A program made the position numbers and the translations under genes. A model generated the notes under the pieces. It was not told the DNA's origin. It saw only the letters and a list, made by a program, of their open reading frames with translations, and ran no database searches. Shown here piece after piece: positions 37,584 to 46,591 of a DNA stretch of 59,752 nucleotides. The stretch lies in NCBI GenBank assembly GCA_030604525.1, contig JAUVVQ010000012.1, positions 1 to 59,752 of the forward strand, given 5' to 3'. Source of the DNA: Phycisphaerae bacterium (GTDB lineage: Bacteria > Planctomycetota > Phycisphaerae > Sedimentisphaerales > Anaerobacaceae). How positions within the stretch are numbered: position 1 is the stretch's first letter; each line of letters begins with the position of its first letter.

Positions 37584-38327
37584 TCAAATGCATCTGCCGC
37601 CGTCAACATTCAGGACCTGACCGGTTATGTAGTCGTTTTTCAGAAGGAAGATGGCGGCATCGGCAATTTCTTTCGGCTCAGCTTTTCTTCCGACCGGTAT
37701 AAATGAGAGCTGTCTTTTTTTTGCATCTTCGTCCAAATCACCATGCCAGGTTACAAGTCCGGGCGCTATCGAATTTACGCATATTGAAGGCGCCAATTCC
37801 TTTGCGAGAGATTTAGTGGCGCCTATTAAACCCGCTTTTGATGAGCAGTAAAGAGCATACCCGGCCCACGGCCTGATACCGCCTACATCCGATATATTTA
37901 TAATTTTGCCGACGGCCTTGCCGGTTGAGCCGAAAGCTTCCTCTACTGCCTTTGCAAACACCTTGCTCGTCATTATCGGGGCGATGAGATTAATATCCAA
38001 AATCTTACGAGCATCATCGAACGTAACGGAGTCCAGGGATTGTTTTTCGAAAACAGCAGCGGAGTTTATCAAAATCTGCGGGAGACCGATTTTATTTGCT
38101 CTTTCAAACAGGTTATTAATTTGTTCCATTTTAGTCAAATCCGCCTTAACTGCCATAGCTTTTTGGCCGGTTTTGTGGATTTGCCGGACTGTTTGCTCTG
38201 CATCGTTGCCGTTTTTGTTATAGTGACAGATGCAGTTGCAGCCGTGTTCCGCCAGAGCCAAAGCAATATTTCGCCCCAGCAGCCCGCTCGTTCCCGTTAT
38301 AACAGCAGTGGTTTTTCGCAGTTCCAT
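37584..38327 (-). CDS. short-chain dehydrogenase/reductase
   Basis: From the ATG at 38327 the product has 247 residues: cofactor motif TGTSGLLG, NSAA, catalytic Ser and YALYCSSK (Tyr-x-x-x-Lys type, with Tyr and Lys in YCSSK), then the C-terminal NVDGGRCI. It is a classical SDR of the FabG/pteridine-reductase type. The longer frame starts at a TTG (38363) without ribosome site. The substrate is unknown. It is the first gene of the SDR-pgsA-ribBA run and divergent from pdxJ. Confidence 0.87.
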   Translation of the reverse strand: MELRKTTAVITGTSGLLGRNIALALAEHGCNCICHYNKNGNDAEQTVRQIHKTGQKAMAVKADLTKMEQINNLFERANKIGLPQILINSAAVFEKQSLDSVTFDDARKILDINLIAPIMTSKVFAKAVEEAFGSTGKAVGKIINISDVGGIRPWAGYALYCSSKAGLIGATKSLAKELAPSICVNSIAPGLVTWHGDLDEDAKKRQLSFIPVGRKAEPKEIADAAIFLLKNDYITGQVLNVDGGRCI

Positions 38328-38437
38328 AACGTAATTATATAACCGGAAAACTGTCTTTTGCAAGGGAATACACAGGCATTTATTTTCTTGTATTGAATAT
38401 ACACAGAGATATAATAAAGTTTTGTAAGGGAGAAAAA

Positions 38438-39184
38438 ATGGTTCAGCTTAGCGTGAATATAAACAAGATAGCGCTGCTTCGTAATCAGCGTGATATCGGA
38501 ATACCGAGCGTAATCGGAGCAGCGAAGACGGTGATAGAGGCGGGGGCTTACGGGGTAACGGTTCATCCCCGGCCTGACGAGCGGCATATCAGATATGCGG
38601 ATGTATATGAATTATCCGAAATGCTTACCGAGCATCCGGATATTGAGTTTAATATCGAGGGCAATCCGTTCGAGGGCAGGTATATGGAGATAGCCGGTGC
38701 GGTCCGGCCCGACCAGGCGACTTTAGTGCCGGATTCACCCGACGCAAATACTTCCGACCACGGCTGGCAGCTAAAGGGAGCAAAGCAGCGCCTGGTTCCG
38801 GTTATTGACAAGCTTCAATCATTCGGGGCGAGGGTAAGTCTTTTTATGGATGCTTCAGTCGAGCAGATAAAGCTTGCAAAAGAATACGGGGCCGACAGGA
38901 TTGAGTTATATACTGAGCCATACGCAACGGCTTTCCGCAACGAAGAGAAAACCGAAGAAGTTTTAAAAGGTTATGCAGATTCAGCCGGTTTTGCTGAGCA
39001 GATTGGCTTGGGGATTAATGCCGGGCACGATTTGAACTTGAAAAATCTTCCGAAATTTTGTAGTAGCGTTCCCGGCCTGCTTGAAGTCTCAATAGGTCAC
39101 GCTCTTATAGCTGATTCGCTTGAGATGGGACTTTATGATACGGTAAAAGCTTATTTGAAAGCTATATCCGGCAATCAGCATTGA
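38438..39184 (+). CDS. pdxJ: pyridoxine 5'-phosphate synthase PdxJ
   Basis: The enzyme joins deoxyxylulose phosphate with aminoacetone phosphate to make pyridoxine phosphate (vitamin B6). From the ATG at 38438 (ribosome site TAAGGGAG) it has 248 residues. Typical segments are VNINKIALLRNQR, GVTVHPRPDERHIRY, EFNIEGNPF, VSLFMDAS, GADRIELYTEPYA, LGINAGHDLNL and VSIGHALI. An extended frame to 38393 is not needed. It lies 86 bp before dapA. Confidence 0.96.
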   Translation: MVQLSVNINKIALLRNQRDIGIPSVIGAAKTVIEAGAYGVTVHPRPDERHIRYADVYELSEMLTEHPDIEFNIEGNPFEGRYMEIAGAVRPDQATLVPDSPDANTSDHGWQLKGAKQRLVPVIDKLQSFGARVSLFMDASVEQIKLAKEYGADRIELYTEPYATAFRNEEKTEEVLKGYADSAGFAEQIGLGINAGHDLNLKNLPKFCSSVPGLLEVSIGHALIADSLEMGLYDTVKAYLKAISGNQH

Positions 39185-39270
39185 AGTATATGCGAAAAGC
39201 GTCTGGAAAAAAGAGCCGGTGGTTCGAATGAAAAAGTTAATGGGTAAAATTTGAAAACAAGGAGTCCGAT

Positions 39271-40146
39271 ATGTTTAACGGAGCAATGGTAGCATTGATT
39301 ACCCCGTTTCAGGATGGCGATGTGGATTTTAGAACTCTCGATGAGCTGATTGGTTTTCAGCTTGAAAACGGTATAGATGCCATAGTCCCCATCGGGACTA
39401 CAGGTGAATCCCCGACATTGAACTTTGCCGAGCATAAGAAAGTAATGGAAAGAGTGGTCAAGACGGTCTCCGGCCAGGTGCCCGTTATAGTCGGTGCCGG
39501 CTCGAACTCAACAGAGGAAGCGATCGAGCTGACGGCATTTTCAAAGAAAGCTGGAGCCGACGCCACTTTACAGGTGTGCCCATATTATAACAAACCCACC
39601 CAGGAAGGTTTTTATCAACACTTCAAAACCATAGCCCAGGAAGTTGACCTGCCGGTAATATTGTATAACATCCCCGGCCGGTGCGGGGGAACAGGACTTA
39701 CCAGCGAAACCGTCGCACGATTATCAAAGATTGAAAATATTGTCGCTATCAAGGAAGCCACAGGCAAGCTGGATATGGCCAGCGAGATTTCAACCATTTG
39801 CGATATAACTATTATCTCCGGCGATGATTCTCTGACGCTGCCGATTGCATCGGTTGGCGGCAAGGGTGTCATCAGCGTAGTGGCAAACATCGTTCCCGCT
39901 GATGTAAAAGCGATGACAGATTTGATTCTCGAAGGCGATTTCACTTCAGCGCTGAAATGGCACAAAAAGCTTTTCGCCTTGAGTAAAAATATTCTCAGTC
40001 TGGCAACGAATCCAATACCAATAAAGGCAGCTATGTCGATACTTAATATGGCTTCAGAGGAACTACGTCTGCCTATGACGCCTCTTGAAGACGCCAAGAA
40101 AGAAATTTTAAGAGGGACGCTGGAAGATTACGGGCTTTTAAAATAA
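39271..40146 (+). CDS. dapA: 4-hydroxy-tetrahydrodipicolinate synthase DapA
   Basis: The 291-residue aldolase condenses pyruvate with aspartate semialdehyde in lysine and diaminopimelate synthesis. Motifs: GTTGESPTL, VIVGAGSNST, CPYYNKPTQEG, LYNIPGRCG (catalytic Tyr) and the Schiff-base lysine in VAIKEATG. The length is standard. ACAAGGAGTCCGAT precedes the ATG. Its stop is 4 bp from the stop of the convergent glycosyltransferase gene. Confidence 0.96.
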   Translation: MFNGAMVALITPFQDGDVDFRTLDELIGFQLENGIDAIVPIGTTGESPTLNFAEHKKVMERVVKTVSGQVPVIVGAGSNSTEEAIELTAFSKKAGADATLQVCPYYNKPTQEGFYQHFKTIAQEVDLPVILYNIPGRCGGTGLTSETVARLSKIENIVAIKEATGKLDMASEISTICDITIISGDDSLTLPIASVGGKGVISVVANIVPADVKAMTDLILEGDFTSALKWHKKLFALSKNILSLATNPIPIKAAMSILNMASEELRLPMTPLEDAKKEILRGTLEDYGLLK

Positions 40147-40150
40147 TCTC

Positions 40151-41269
40151 TTAGTTTTCAAACTGATTTTGCCCGGAGCGATATAATTGCAGGAGTGTGG
40201 AAATCATACCGCTAACTGAATTATTCTCTTTCAGATATTTGAGCGCCTGTCTTGCTAATTTTACTGACTCATCGGGTCTGGCTAAAAGATTACGCAGCGC
40301 TTCATAAATGCTTAACTCATCGTTTATATCGAAGATGACGGCGGTTTCATCATCAATAACCAAATCATTAGCTTTATCCTCGCAGGAAGCAACAACCAGT
40401 CCGCAAGCCATCGCTTCGAGAAGTAAAGGGTCAAAACTATGGCTTTGAGTGATTTTGATAAAAATATCTCCAGCGGTAAGGACAGAGCGAGCCGGCAGCA
40501 GGTCAGAGACAATTGTAACCTTTTGCGAAAGTCCTAAATCAGTAATTGATTTTCTCAACTTCCTTTCCGCCCGCCCGCCGCCTATTATGACCAGTATGAA
40601 ATCAAAACCGTCAATTGCAAGACGGCGAAGGGCAGCCAACAAATTCTTAAACTTCTCTGCTTTTCTAAACGGAGCAGATGTAATCATAACGACAACTCTG
40701 TTTAACTCTTTGAGACGATTATTCCCCTCATTGAGAAAAACGCCTATATTAACCTGTTCGATTTTCTCGGCGTATTTCGGGCATCTGCGAGCAGCTTGAC
40801 CGGCAATTTTCTTGGAAGGTGCCGTAACCGCAACAAGATGATTTGACGAAAGGTGCAGACAATTCATTCTGCTTAACGGTGAATCTATAGTTAAGATACA
40901 AGGCAAATTCAACTGCTCTGCTAATCGTTTTGCGAGCCCGGCCTTACTTTCACAGAGGCAGTGAATAACCGTTGGTTTAAAATCAGTCAATTTTTTTGCC
41001 AGGTTTCCTGCAATGCTGCGATTTATAAAAGGCAGATTTATGTCGGGATAATTTATTACGTTGACAGTCGGAGGAATGCCGGGCTCAATTACCCACCCTC
41101 TTGGCGAAACTAAAGCCAGGGGAATTGACTCATCAACCAGCCCAAGCAAAAGCCGGCTGAGAAACAGCGAGTGTTCACGGATATTCCTCCTGGAAATTAT
41201 TAATACAGGCCGCAATGTTTTGGCAGCTTCAGCTCGCTGCAATTTCGCTTTCTTCTGTTCTTCACTCAT
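40151..41269 (-). CDS. GT4-type glycosyltransferase
   Basis: The 372-residue protein has the GT-B fold: N-terminal Rossmann half with HCLCESKAGLAKRLAEQLNL and C-terminal half with VVVMITSAPFRKAEKF, IGGGRAERKLRKSI, DPLLLEAMACGLVVAS (donor-site EAMACG motif) and a closing alpha segment. Donor and acceptor are unknown. It is divergent from the trehalose genes across a 375-bp gap and may belong to cell envelope or compatible-solute metabolism. Confidence 0.8.
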   Translation of the reverse strand: MSEEQKKAKLQRAEAAKTLRPVLIISRRNIREHSLFLSRLLLGLVDESIPLALVSPRGWVIEPGIPPTVNVINYPDINLPFINRSIAGNLAKKLTDFKPTVIHCLCESKAGLAKRLAEQLNLPCILTIDSPLSRMNCLHLSSNHLVAVTAPSKKIAGQAARRCPKYAEKIEQVNIGVFLNEGNNRLKELNRVVVMITSAPFRKAEKFKNLLAALRRLAIDGFDFILVIIGGGRAERKLRKSITDLGLSQKVTIVSDLLPARSVLTAGDIFIKITQSHSFDPLLLEAMACGLVVASCEDKANDLVIDDETAVIFDINDELSIYEALRNLLARPDESVKLARQALKYLKENNSVSGMISTLLQLYRSGQNQFEN

Positions 41270-41644
41270 ATTTCAGCTTACCTGCTCAGATAAAGAATCT
41301 TCTTAAAAAAACAACGCTGAATTAGTTTTCTACTTCAAATAACCTATTAACGCAAAAAAAATCTTGTGCCATATCAAAAACATTTTCCAGCAATTGTTAA
41401 TATCCGCCATAAGCCCTACAAGGTATTTACCATAGAATTTTCAGGATTACATCGCTTTTTATACTCGGCGGATTGAAGCTTGCAAAGGATTTTAAATTTG
41501 ATATACTTATTATCAAAACTTGAAACTTTTTGTCAATCGGGTCGGAAATCACCTTGGATAAGAAAAACAACCGGCTTTGTCAAATTTATGCAGCTTGTAT
41601 TACTGTATTTAATTATAGAAGTTTTTTAATAAACAGTTAGTATC
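41270..41644. other. divergent intergenic region
   Basis: A 375-bp AT-rich gap between the GT4 gene and the trehalose operon. It must hold promoters for both directions, but I see no -35/-10 pair with good spacing, no hairpin and no small reading frame with a ribosome site. Confidence 0.5.
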
Positions 41645-43828
41645 ATGTCCAGATTAATTATAGCTTCAAACAGGTTGCCGGTGCAAATTCAGGGGTCAGA
41701 GGGAAGTATTAAGCTTAGCCCCAGCCCCGGAGGCGTAGCCAGCGGATTGTCTTCTCTTTCAGGATTTTATGAATATGTTTGCATTGGCTGGCCTGGAATT
41801 CCGTCAGAAGATTTAACCACCAAAGATAGAAGTAAAGTTGTCCGGAAACTAAAGAAGGAGGATTGTCACCCGATATTTATCAGCCAGGAGCAGTTTAAGA
41901 ATTACTATGAGGGTTTTTCCAATGAGACTATCTGGCCTCTTTTCCATTATTTTCCTATTCACGCTTTATACAAGAGGCGATTCTGGCAATCGTATAAAGA
42001 GGTAAATGAGTTATTCTGCGAAGAAATAGTAAAAGTTGCCAAGCCGGGTGATTATGTCTGGATTCACGATTATCATCTAATGCTTCTACCTCAGCTTGTG
42101 CGTGAAAAACTGCCCGATGTGGAGATTGGATACTTTCTTCATATACCATTTCCGTCCTTTGAGATTTTCCGTCTTTTGCCCTGGCGTACTGAGTTACTTA
42201 ATGGTCTTTTAGGCGCAGATTTGATAGGATTTCATACATACGATTACGTTCGCCATTTCCTCAGCAGCGTTTGCCGAATAGTAGGTCTGGAACACAACCT
42301 TGGTCAGCTAAATATGGATAACCGGCTGATAAAAGTCGATGCTTTCCCGATGGGCATTGATTATGAAAAATATGCGAACTCTTCGAAAAGACAAGCGGTT
42401 CGCCAGGAAATACAAAGAATACGCAAAAGAGTCGGTGACCGAAAGATTATTATATCTATCGACAGACTGGACTACACAAAAGGAATTTTAGAAAGATTAG
42501 AAGCTTTTGACTGGTTTTTAACTCAATACCCCGAATATCGTGGTAAAATAACCTTAATTATTGTAGCGGTACCATCGCGGACTCACGTCGAAGAATATAT
42601 GACTCTTCGCAACGACCTGGAACAGCTTATAGGAAGGGTAAACGGTGAATATGGCACGATTGGCAAAATGCCGGTATGGTATCTTTATCGTTCACTTGAT
42701 TTCGACAAGCTCACAGCGCTGTATAATGTAGCTGACGTTGCTCTTTTAACCCCGCTGCGCGACGGGATGAATTTGATTTCGAAGGAATTTGTTTCTACCA
42801 GGACAAACGGCAGCGGGGTCCTGATACTCGGTGAAATGGCGGGCTCGTCAAGCGAGCTTGGAGAAGCTCTGGTAGTCAATTCCAATAATAAGGCAGCGAT
42901 AGTCAATGCGATAAAACAAGCTTTAGAGATGCCGCTGGAGGAACAAATAGAGCGAAACAGGTCAATGCAACGACGGCTTTCCAGGTATAATGTGTCCCGC
43001 TGGGCAAGTGATTTTCTGGAAGCGCTTTCAGATGCCAAAAGTATTCAGAAAAACCTTTCGGTGCGAAAACTAACTAAAAAAGAAGAGCAAATTTTAAAAA
43101 GAAGATACAAAAAAAGCAGAAAAAGGTTATTCCTGCTTGACTATGATGGGACGCTCGTGGGTTTTCAACCAAGGCCTGAAAAAGCCGAGCCGGATAACGA
43201 AATTCTTTCTATTTTGCGAAAGTTATCGGACAATCCTAAAAATGAAGTTGTAATAGTAAGCGGCAGAGATAAAGGAACTTTGAGCAAATGGCTTGGAGAA
43301 TTAAATGCATCTTTGATAGCTGAGCACGGTGCCTGGATTAAGGAAAAAGGCAAGGACTGGGAATGTATTGAACCGCTTAGAAAAGAGTGGAAAGAAACTA
43401 TTAAACCTATACTTGAGCTTTATGCAGACCGCACTCCCGGAGCTTCGGTTGAAGAAAAAGACTTTTCTCTCGTCTGGCACTGCCGACGTTCAGACCCCGG
43501 CCTTGCTGATATCCGGACTCAGGAATTAAGAAACCATTTGCTGAACCTGACCGCTAATTTGGAGCTAGGAGTATTTGAAGGAAGTAAGATACTCGAGATA
43601 AGAAGACTTGGAGTAAGCAAAGCCAGAGCAGTAAAAATTTGGCTTGAAAAACAACAATGGGATTTTATTTTAACGGCAGGTGACGATTATACCGACGAAG
43701 AAATGTTCGAAGTTATGCCAGAGGGTGCCCACTCGATAAAGATTGGGTTAGAAATTTCCAAAGCGAGATTTAATCTGGATAGCAATAAAGCTATTAGACA
43801 ATTGTTAAAGGAATTAGCAGGAGAATGA
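41645..43828 (+). CDS. fused trehalose-6-phosphate synthase / phosphatase
   Basis: Residues 1 to about 470 are an OtsA-type GT20 synthase (IASNRLPVQ, SPGGVASGL, YVWIHDYHLMLLPQLVR, GFHTYDYVRHFL, SIDRLDYTKGI, DGMNLISKEFV). Residues from about 490 are an OtsB-type HAD phosphatase (LLDYDGTLV near residue 499, VIVSGRDKGT, AEHGAW, TAGDDYTDEEMF). The fusion makes trehalose from UDP- or ADP-glucose and glucose-6-phosphate in one chain. Such fusions are known in eukaryotes and some bacteria. It is followed 1 bp later by a TreT gene. Trehalose is a compatible solute, so a role in osmotic or drying stress is likely. Confidence 0.93.
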   Translation: MSRLIIASNRLPVQIQGSEGSIKLSPSPGGVASGLSSLSGFYEYVCIGWPGIPSEDLTTKDRSKVVRKLKKEDCHPIFISQEQFKNYYEGFSNETIWPLFHYFPIHALYKRRFWQSYKEVNELFCEEIVKVAKPGDYVWIHDYHLMLLPQLVREKLPDVEIGYFLHIPFPSFEIFRLLPWRTELLNGLLGADLIGFHTYDYVRHFLSSVCRIVGLEHNLGQLNMDNRLIKVDAFPMGIDYEKYANSSKRQAVRQEIQRIRKRVGDRKIIISIDRLDYTKGILERLEAFDWFLTQYPEYRGKITLIIVAVPSRTHVEEYMTLRNDLEQLIGRVNGEYGTIGKMPVWYLYRSLDFDKLTALYNVADVALLTPLRDGMNLISKEFVSTRTNGSGVLILGEMAGSSSELGEALVVNSNNKAAIVNAIKQALEMPLEEQIERNRSMQRRLSRYNVSRWASDFLEALSDAKSIQKNLSVRKLTKKEEQILKRRYKKSRKRLFLLDYDGTLVGFQPRPEKAEPDNEILSILRKLSDNPKNEVVIVSGRDKGTLSKWLGELNASLIAEHGAWIKEKGKDWECIEPLRKEWKETIKPILELYADRTPGASVEEKDFSLVWHCRRSDPGLADIRTQELRNHLLNLTANLELGVFEGSKILEIRRLGVSKARAVKIWLEKQQWDFILTAGDDYTDEEMFEVMPEGAHSIKIGLEISKARFNLDSNKAIRQLLKELAGE

Positions 43829-43829
43829 T

Positions 43830-45044
43830 ATGTCAAGATTAGAAGAATTTCGCGGCATTGTATCGGACGACAGATTAGCTGAAATATATCAAAGGGCACG
43901 GAAGCTTTACGGCAAGCATATTGTGCATCTGAATGCCACTTATCAGGGCGGCGGGGTTGCGGAAATTCTGTATTCACTGGTTTTGCTGATGAATGATGTT
44001 GGTATAGATACTGGCTGGCGAATACTTCATGGGAGTCAGGATTTTTTCGACACCACTAAGAAATTTCACAATGCTCTGCAAGGAGCGCCTATCAATTTAT
44101 CCAAACGCAAGAAGGACTTATATCTTGAGGTCAATAATAACTTTTCTGAATTTACACATTTAGACCACGATTGTGTAATAATACACGACCCTCAACCACT
44201 CGGCCTTATAAGATACTACCGTAAATCTCAACCCTGGGTATGGCGGTGCCACATTGACCTTACCAAGCCGCACGCAGAATTATGGGATTTCTTAAAAGGT
44301 TTTATACTGAAATATGATGAGCTAATCCTTTCAAGCGAGAAATACTTCAAAGAAGAACTGCCTGTAGAACAGAGACTCATGCTGCCAGCTATTAATCCTC
44401 TAAGTCTGAAAAACAAGCTGCTTCCGGACAGCACCATAAAAAAGTATATAGAAAAGGCGGGCATTCCAACAGATAAGCCAATCATTACCCAGGTCTCAAG
44501 GTTAGACCCGTGGAAGGACCCCCTGGGAGTGTTGGAGGTTTTCAAACGGGTTAAGGAGAAAATAGACTGCAGATTGGTGTTCTGCTACAACATTGCAGGG
44601 GATGATCCGGAAGGTGTCAGAATACAAAGACTGGTTGAGCGAAAAGCCAAAAACCTGATAGAAAAGGGAGATGTCCTTTTCGTGATAGGCAACCATGAAA
44701 TTCTTGTAAATTCCATCCAGCGGTTTTCTGATGTTATAATACAAAAATCCACCAAAGAAGGATTTTGCCTTGCTGTAACCGAAGCCCTCTGGAAAGAAAC
44801 ACCAGTAGTTGCATCAAATGTAGGCGGGATACCAGCACAAATTGAAGACGGGAAAAACGGGTATTTGCTCAAGCCAAAAGACCTTGATGGTTTTGCTGAG
44901 AAAATTATATATCTGCTTAAAAACCCCGAGGAAAGTAAAATAATCGGAAAAGAAGGCAAAAAAACAGTCAAAAAGCGTTTTTTGATAACGAGATTACTCT
45001 CTGACTACTTAGACATGTTAAATGCGGTAATAAACGGCAATTAG
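43830..45044 (+). CDS. treT: trehalose glycosyltransferring synthase, TreT-like
   Basis: The 404-residue GT4 enzyme matches archaeal TreT along its length: HLNATYQGGGVAEILYSLV, GWRILHGSQDFFDTTKKFHN, VIIHDPQPLGLIRYY, WVWRCHIDL, ITQVSRLDPWKDP, IIQKSTKEGFCLAVTEALWK and VGGIPAQIEDG. TreT makes trehalose directly from nucleoside-diphosphate glucose and glucose, reversibly in some species. It sits one base after the fused synthase/phosphatase gene, so two separate trehalose routes are in one operon. AGCAGGAGAATGAT serves as ribosome site. Confidence 0.87.
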   Translation: MSRLEEFRGIVSDDRLAEIYQRARKLYGKHIVHLNATYQGGGVAEILYSLVLLMNDVGIDTGWRILHGSQDFFDTTKKFHNALQGAPINLSKRKKDLYLEVNNNFSEFTHLDHDCVIIHDPQPLGLIRYYRKSQPWVWRCHIDLTKPHAELWDFLKGFILKYDELILSSEKYFKEELPVEQRLMLPAINPLSLKNKLLPDSTIKKYIEKAGIPTDKPIITQVSRLDPWKDPLGVLEVFKRVKEKIDCRLVFCYNIAGDDPEGVRIQRLVERKAKNLIEKGDVLFVIGNHEILVNSIQRFSDVIIQKSTKEGFCLAVTEALWKETPVVASNVGGIPAQIEDGKNGYLLKPKDLDGFAEKIIYLLKNPEESKIIGKEGKKTVKKRFLITRLLSDYLDMLNAVINGN

Positions 45045-45125
45045 CACACAGGGTCGGCTGCCAAAATGCAAGATTACAATGTCGATTGGTAACTGTGCCG
45101 GCTTTTGCAGCTAATCTTCAGGTTT

Positions 45126-45980
45126 TTATGGTTTGTTTTTGAGCAAATTCTGAAGTTCCTCAAGCTGCCCTTTCTTCATATGGTAGCTATGTTCTCTATC
45201 AGGGAAAATCCCCTTTTTTACTTCTTCGGCATATTGGTCAACAGCTCTAAGAGTCTCCGCTGCTAAATCACCGTAACTTTTTGTAAATTTTGGTAGTTTT
45301 CCCTGCGAGATACCCAGGATATCAGAACTAACAAGTATTTGTCCATCGCAACCCGGCCCGGAGCCGCATCCGATTACCGGCACCAGTGAGCGTTTTGTTA
45401 TAATCTCTGCCACCTCCGCAGCCGTGCCCTCCAGCAGTAAAGAGCTTGCACCTGCCTCTATCATCCTGTCAGCAAGACATATCAATTCCAGAGCCACTTT
45501 TGCCTCTGTGGCCTCAGCTTTGAACCTTCCGATTTTGGAAATGCTTTGAGGTCTTATGCCGATATGTGCCATAACGGCGATACCGGCGTCACTAAGGGCT
45601 TTAATTATATCAATATATGCGCTATTGGCTTCGATTTTGACCATTTGCGCCCCTGCCTCAGCCATAAATCGCCCGGCATTTTTCATAGCCGTTTCTACTC
45701 CAATCTGATAAGACAAAAAAGGCATATCCGCAACAAGGTACATTTCAGGTGCGCCTCGCCTTACAGCAGACGTTATAGTAACCATAAAATCCATAGTAGC
45801 AGGCAGGGTCGAATCAAATCCAAGCATAATCTGTGCAGCTGAATCCCCTACCAGTATCATATCCACATCCTTTTGGGATATGAGTTTAGCAGTCGTATAA
45901 TCGTAGCAGCTAACAGCAGCAATTCGGCTTCCGGACTCTTTGGCCTCGTACAAGTTGGCGATTGTAATTTTGTTGTTCAT
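45126..45980 (-). CDS. panB: 3-methyl-2-oxobutanoate hydroxymethyltransferase PanB
   Basis: The 284-residue enzyme transfers a hydroxymethyl group to ketoisovalerate in pantothenate synthesis. Visible motifs are AVSCYDYTTAKL, MILVGDSAAQIMLGFDST, LVADMPFLSYQ, VKIEANS, MAHIGIRPQS and VIGCGSGPGCDGQILV. Length and motifs are standard. It is convergent with the trehalose operon and no other pan gene is nearby. Confidence 0.95.
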   Translation of the reverse strand: MNNKITIANLYEAKESGSRIAAVSCYDYTTAKLISQKDVDMILVGDSAAQIMLGFDSTLPATMDFMVTITSAVRRGAPEMYLVADMPFLSYQIGVETAMKNAGRFMAEAGAQMVKIEANSAYIDIIKALSDAGIAVMAHIGIRPQSISKIGRFKAEATEAKVALELICLADRMIEAGASSLLLEGTAAEVAEIITKRSLVPVIGCGSGPGCDGQILVSSDILGISQGKLPKFTKSYGDLAAETLRAVDQYAEEVKKGIFPDREHSYHMKKGQLEELQNLLKNKP

Positions 45981-46591
45981 AAAATTTTGAAATAAAATAA
46001 CAACCTTTTAGTTAACAACATAAGAACAAGTTCACTTTATCGAACGTAAAAGTATAAGGTTTTTGACTATTATTCGGGCATTTTACAAAAAAATAAAGAA
46101 AAAATTAAATTTTTGCAGTTAATATCTTGAATATTTTCAAGAAATCTATACGTTCAGTAAAAGAAAATCTAAAGTATATTTTGCTCTTTGTTCGATAAAA
46201 TATACAGATAAAAAGTAAATATTGTCATTATTCTATTGCTTTTCATCACCCTCCTCCGAAGCCAGATTCTGCTTTTTGGAATCTGGCTTTTTTCTATATT
46301 ACGATTATGTAAAGATAGAGAAGTAATTTCAAGCTCGCAATGTTAAAAGAGTGAACAATACTACAAATAACAACTATCTTCTGACAAATACAAAGAATTC
46401 AAACCATCATTTCAAACCAATCGGCAATCAAGCTTGTATCCCACTAAAAACTCGCTTTTTAAAACGAGAATAACGCCTTGCGGCAACAGGTGTTATGTAA
46501 TATTATATTTTCAAAGAGTCGAATATCAACTCAGTAGTTGGAAATTTGTAAACTGATTTTAAACAAAATTATTTAAAAAAACTGAGAAAAA
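45981..46591. other. gene-free region with orphan terminator
   Basis: A 611-bp AT-rich gap between divergent panB and the GH140-like gene. It holds the strong plus-strand terminator at 46259-46293, which has no coding gene in front of it, and further on a hairpin AACGCC-(11 nt)-GGTGTT around 46470-46492. No reading frame with a ribosome site is seen. Confidence 0.6.
46259..46293 (+). terminator. strong intrinsic terminator with no upstream gene
   Basis: AAGCCAGATTC (46259-46269) pairs perfectly over 11 bp with GAATCTGGCTT (46279-46289) around a 9-nt loop TGCTTTTTG, followed by a run of six T. The T-run is on the plus strand only, so a plus-strand transcript must begin between about 45981 and 46240. 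The bases before the stem include CACCCTCCTCC, like an anti-Shine-Dalgarno. Confidence 0.8.

Noticed and set aside
39185-39270. tRNA-like GGTTCGAAT sequence between pdxJ and dapA
   Set aside because: No acceptor stem, anticodon arm or D arm can be built around it.
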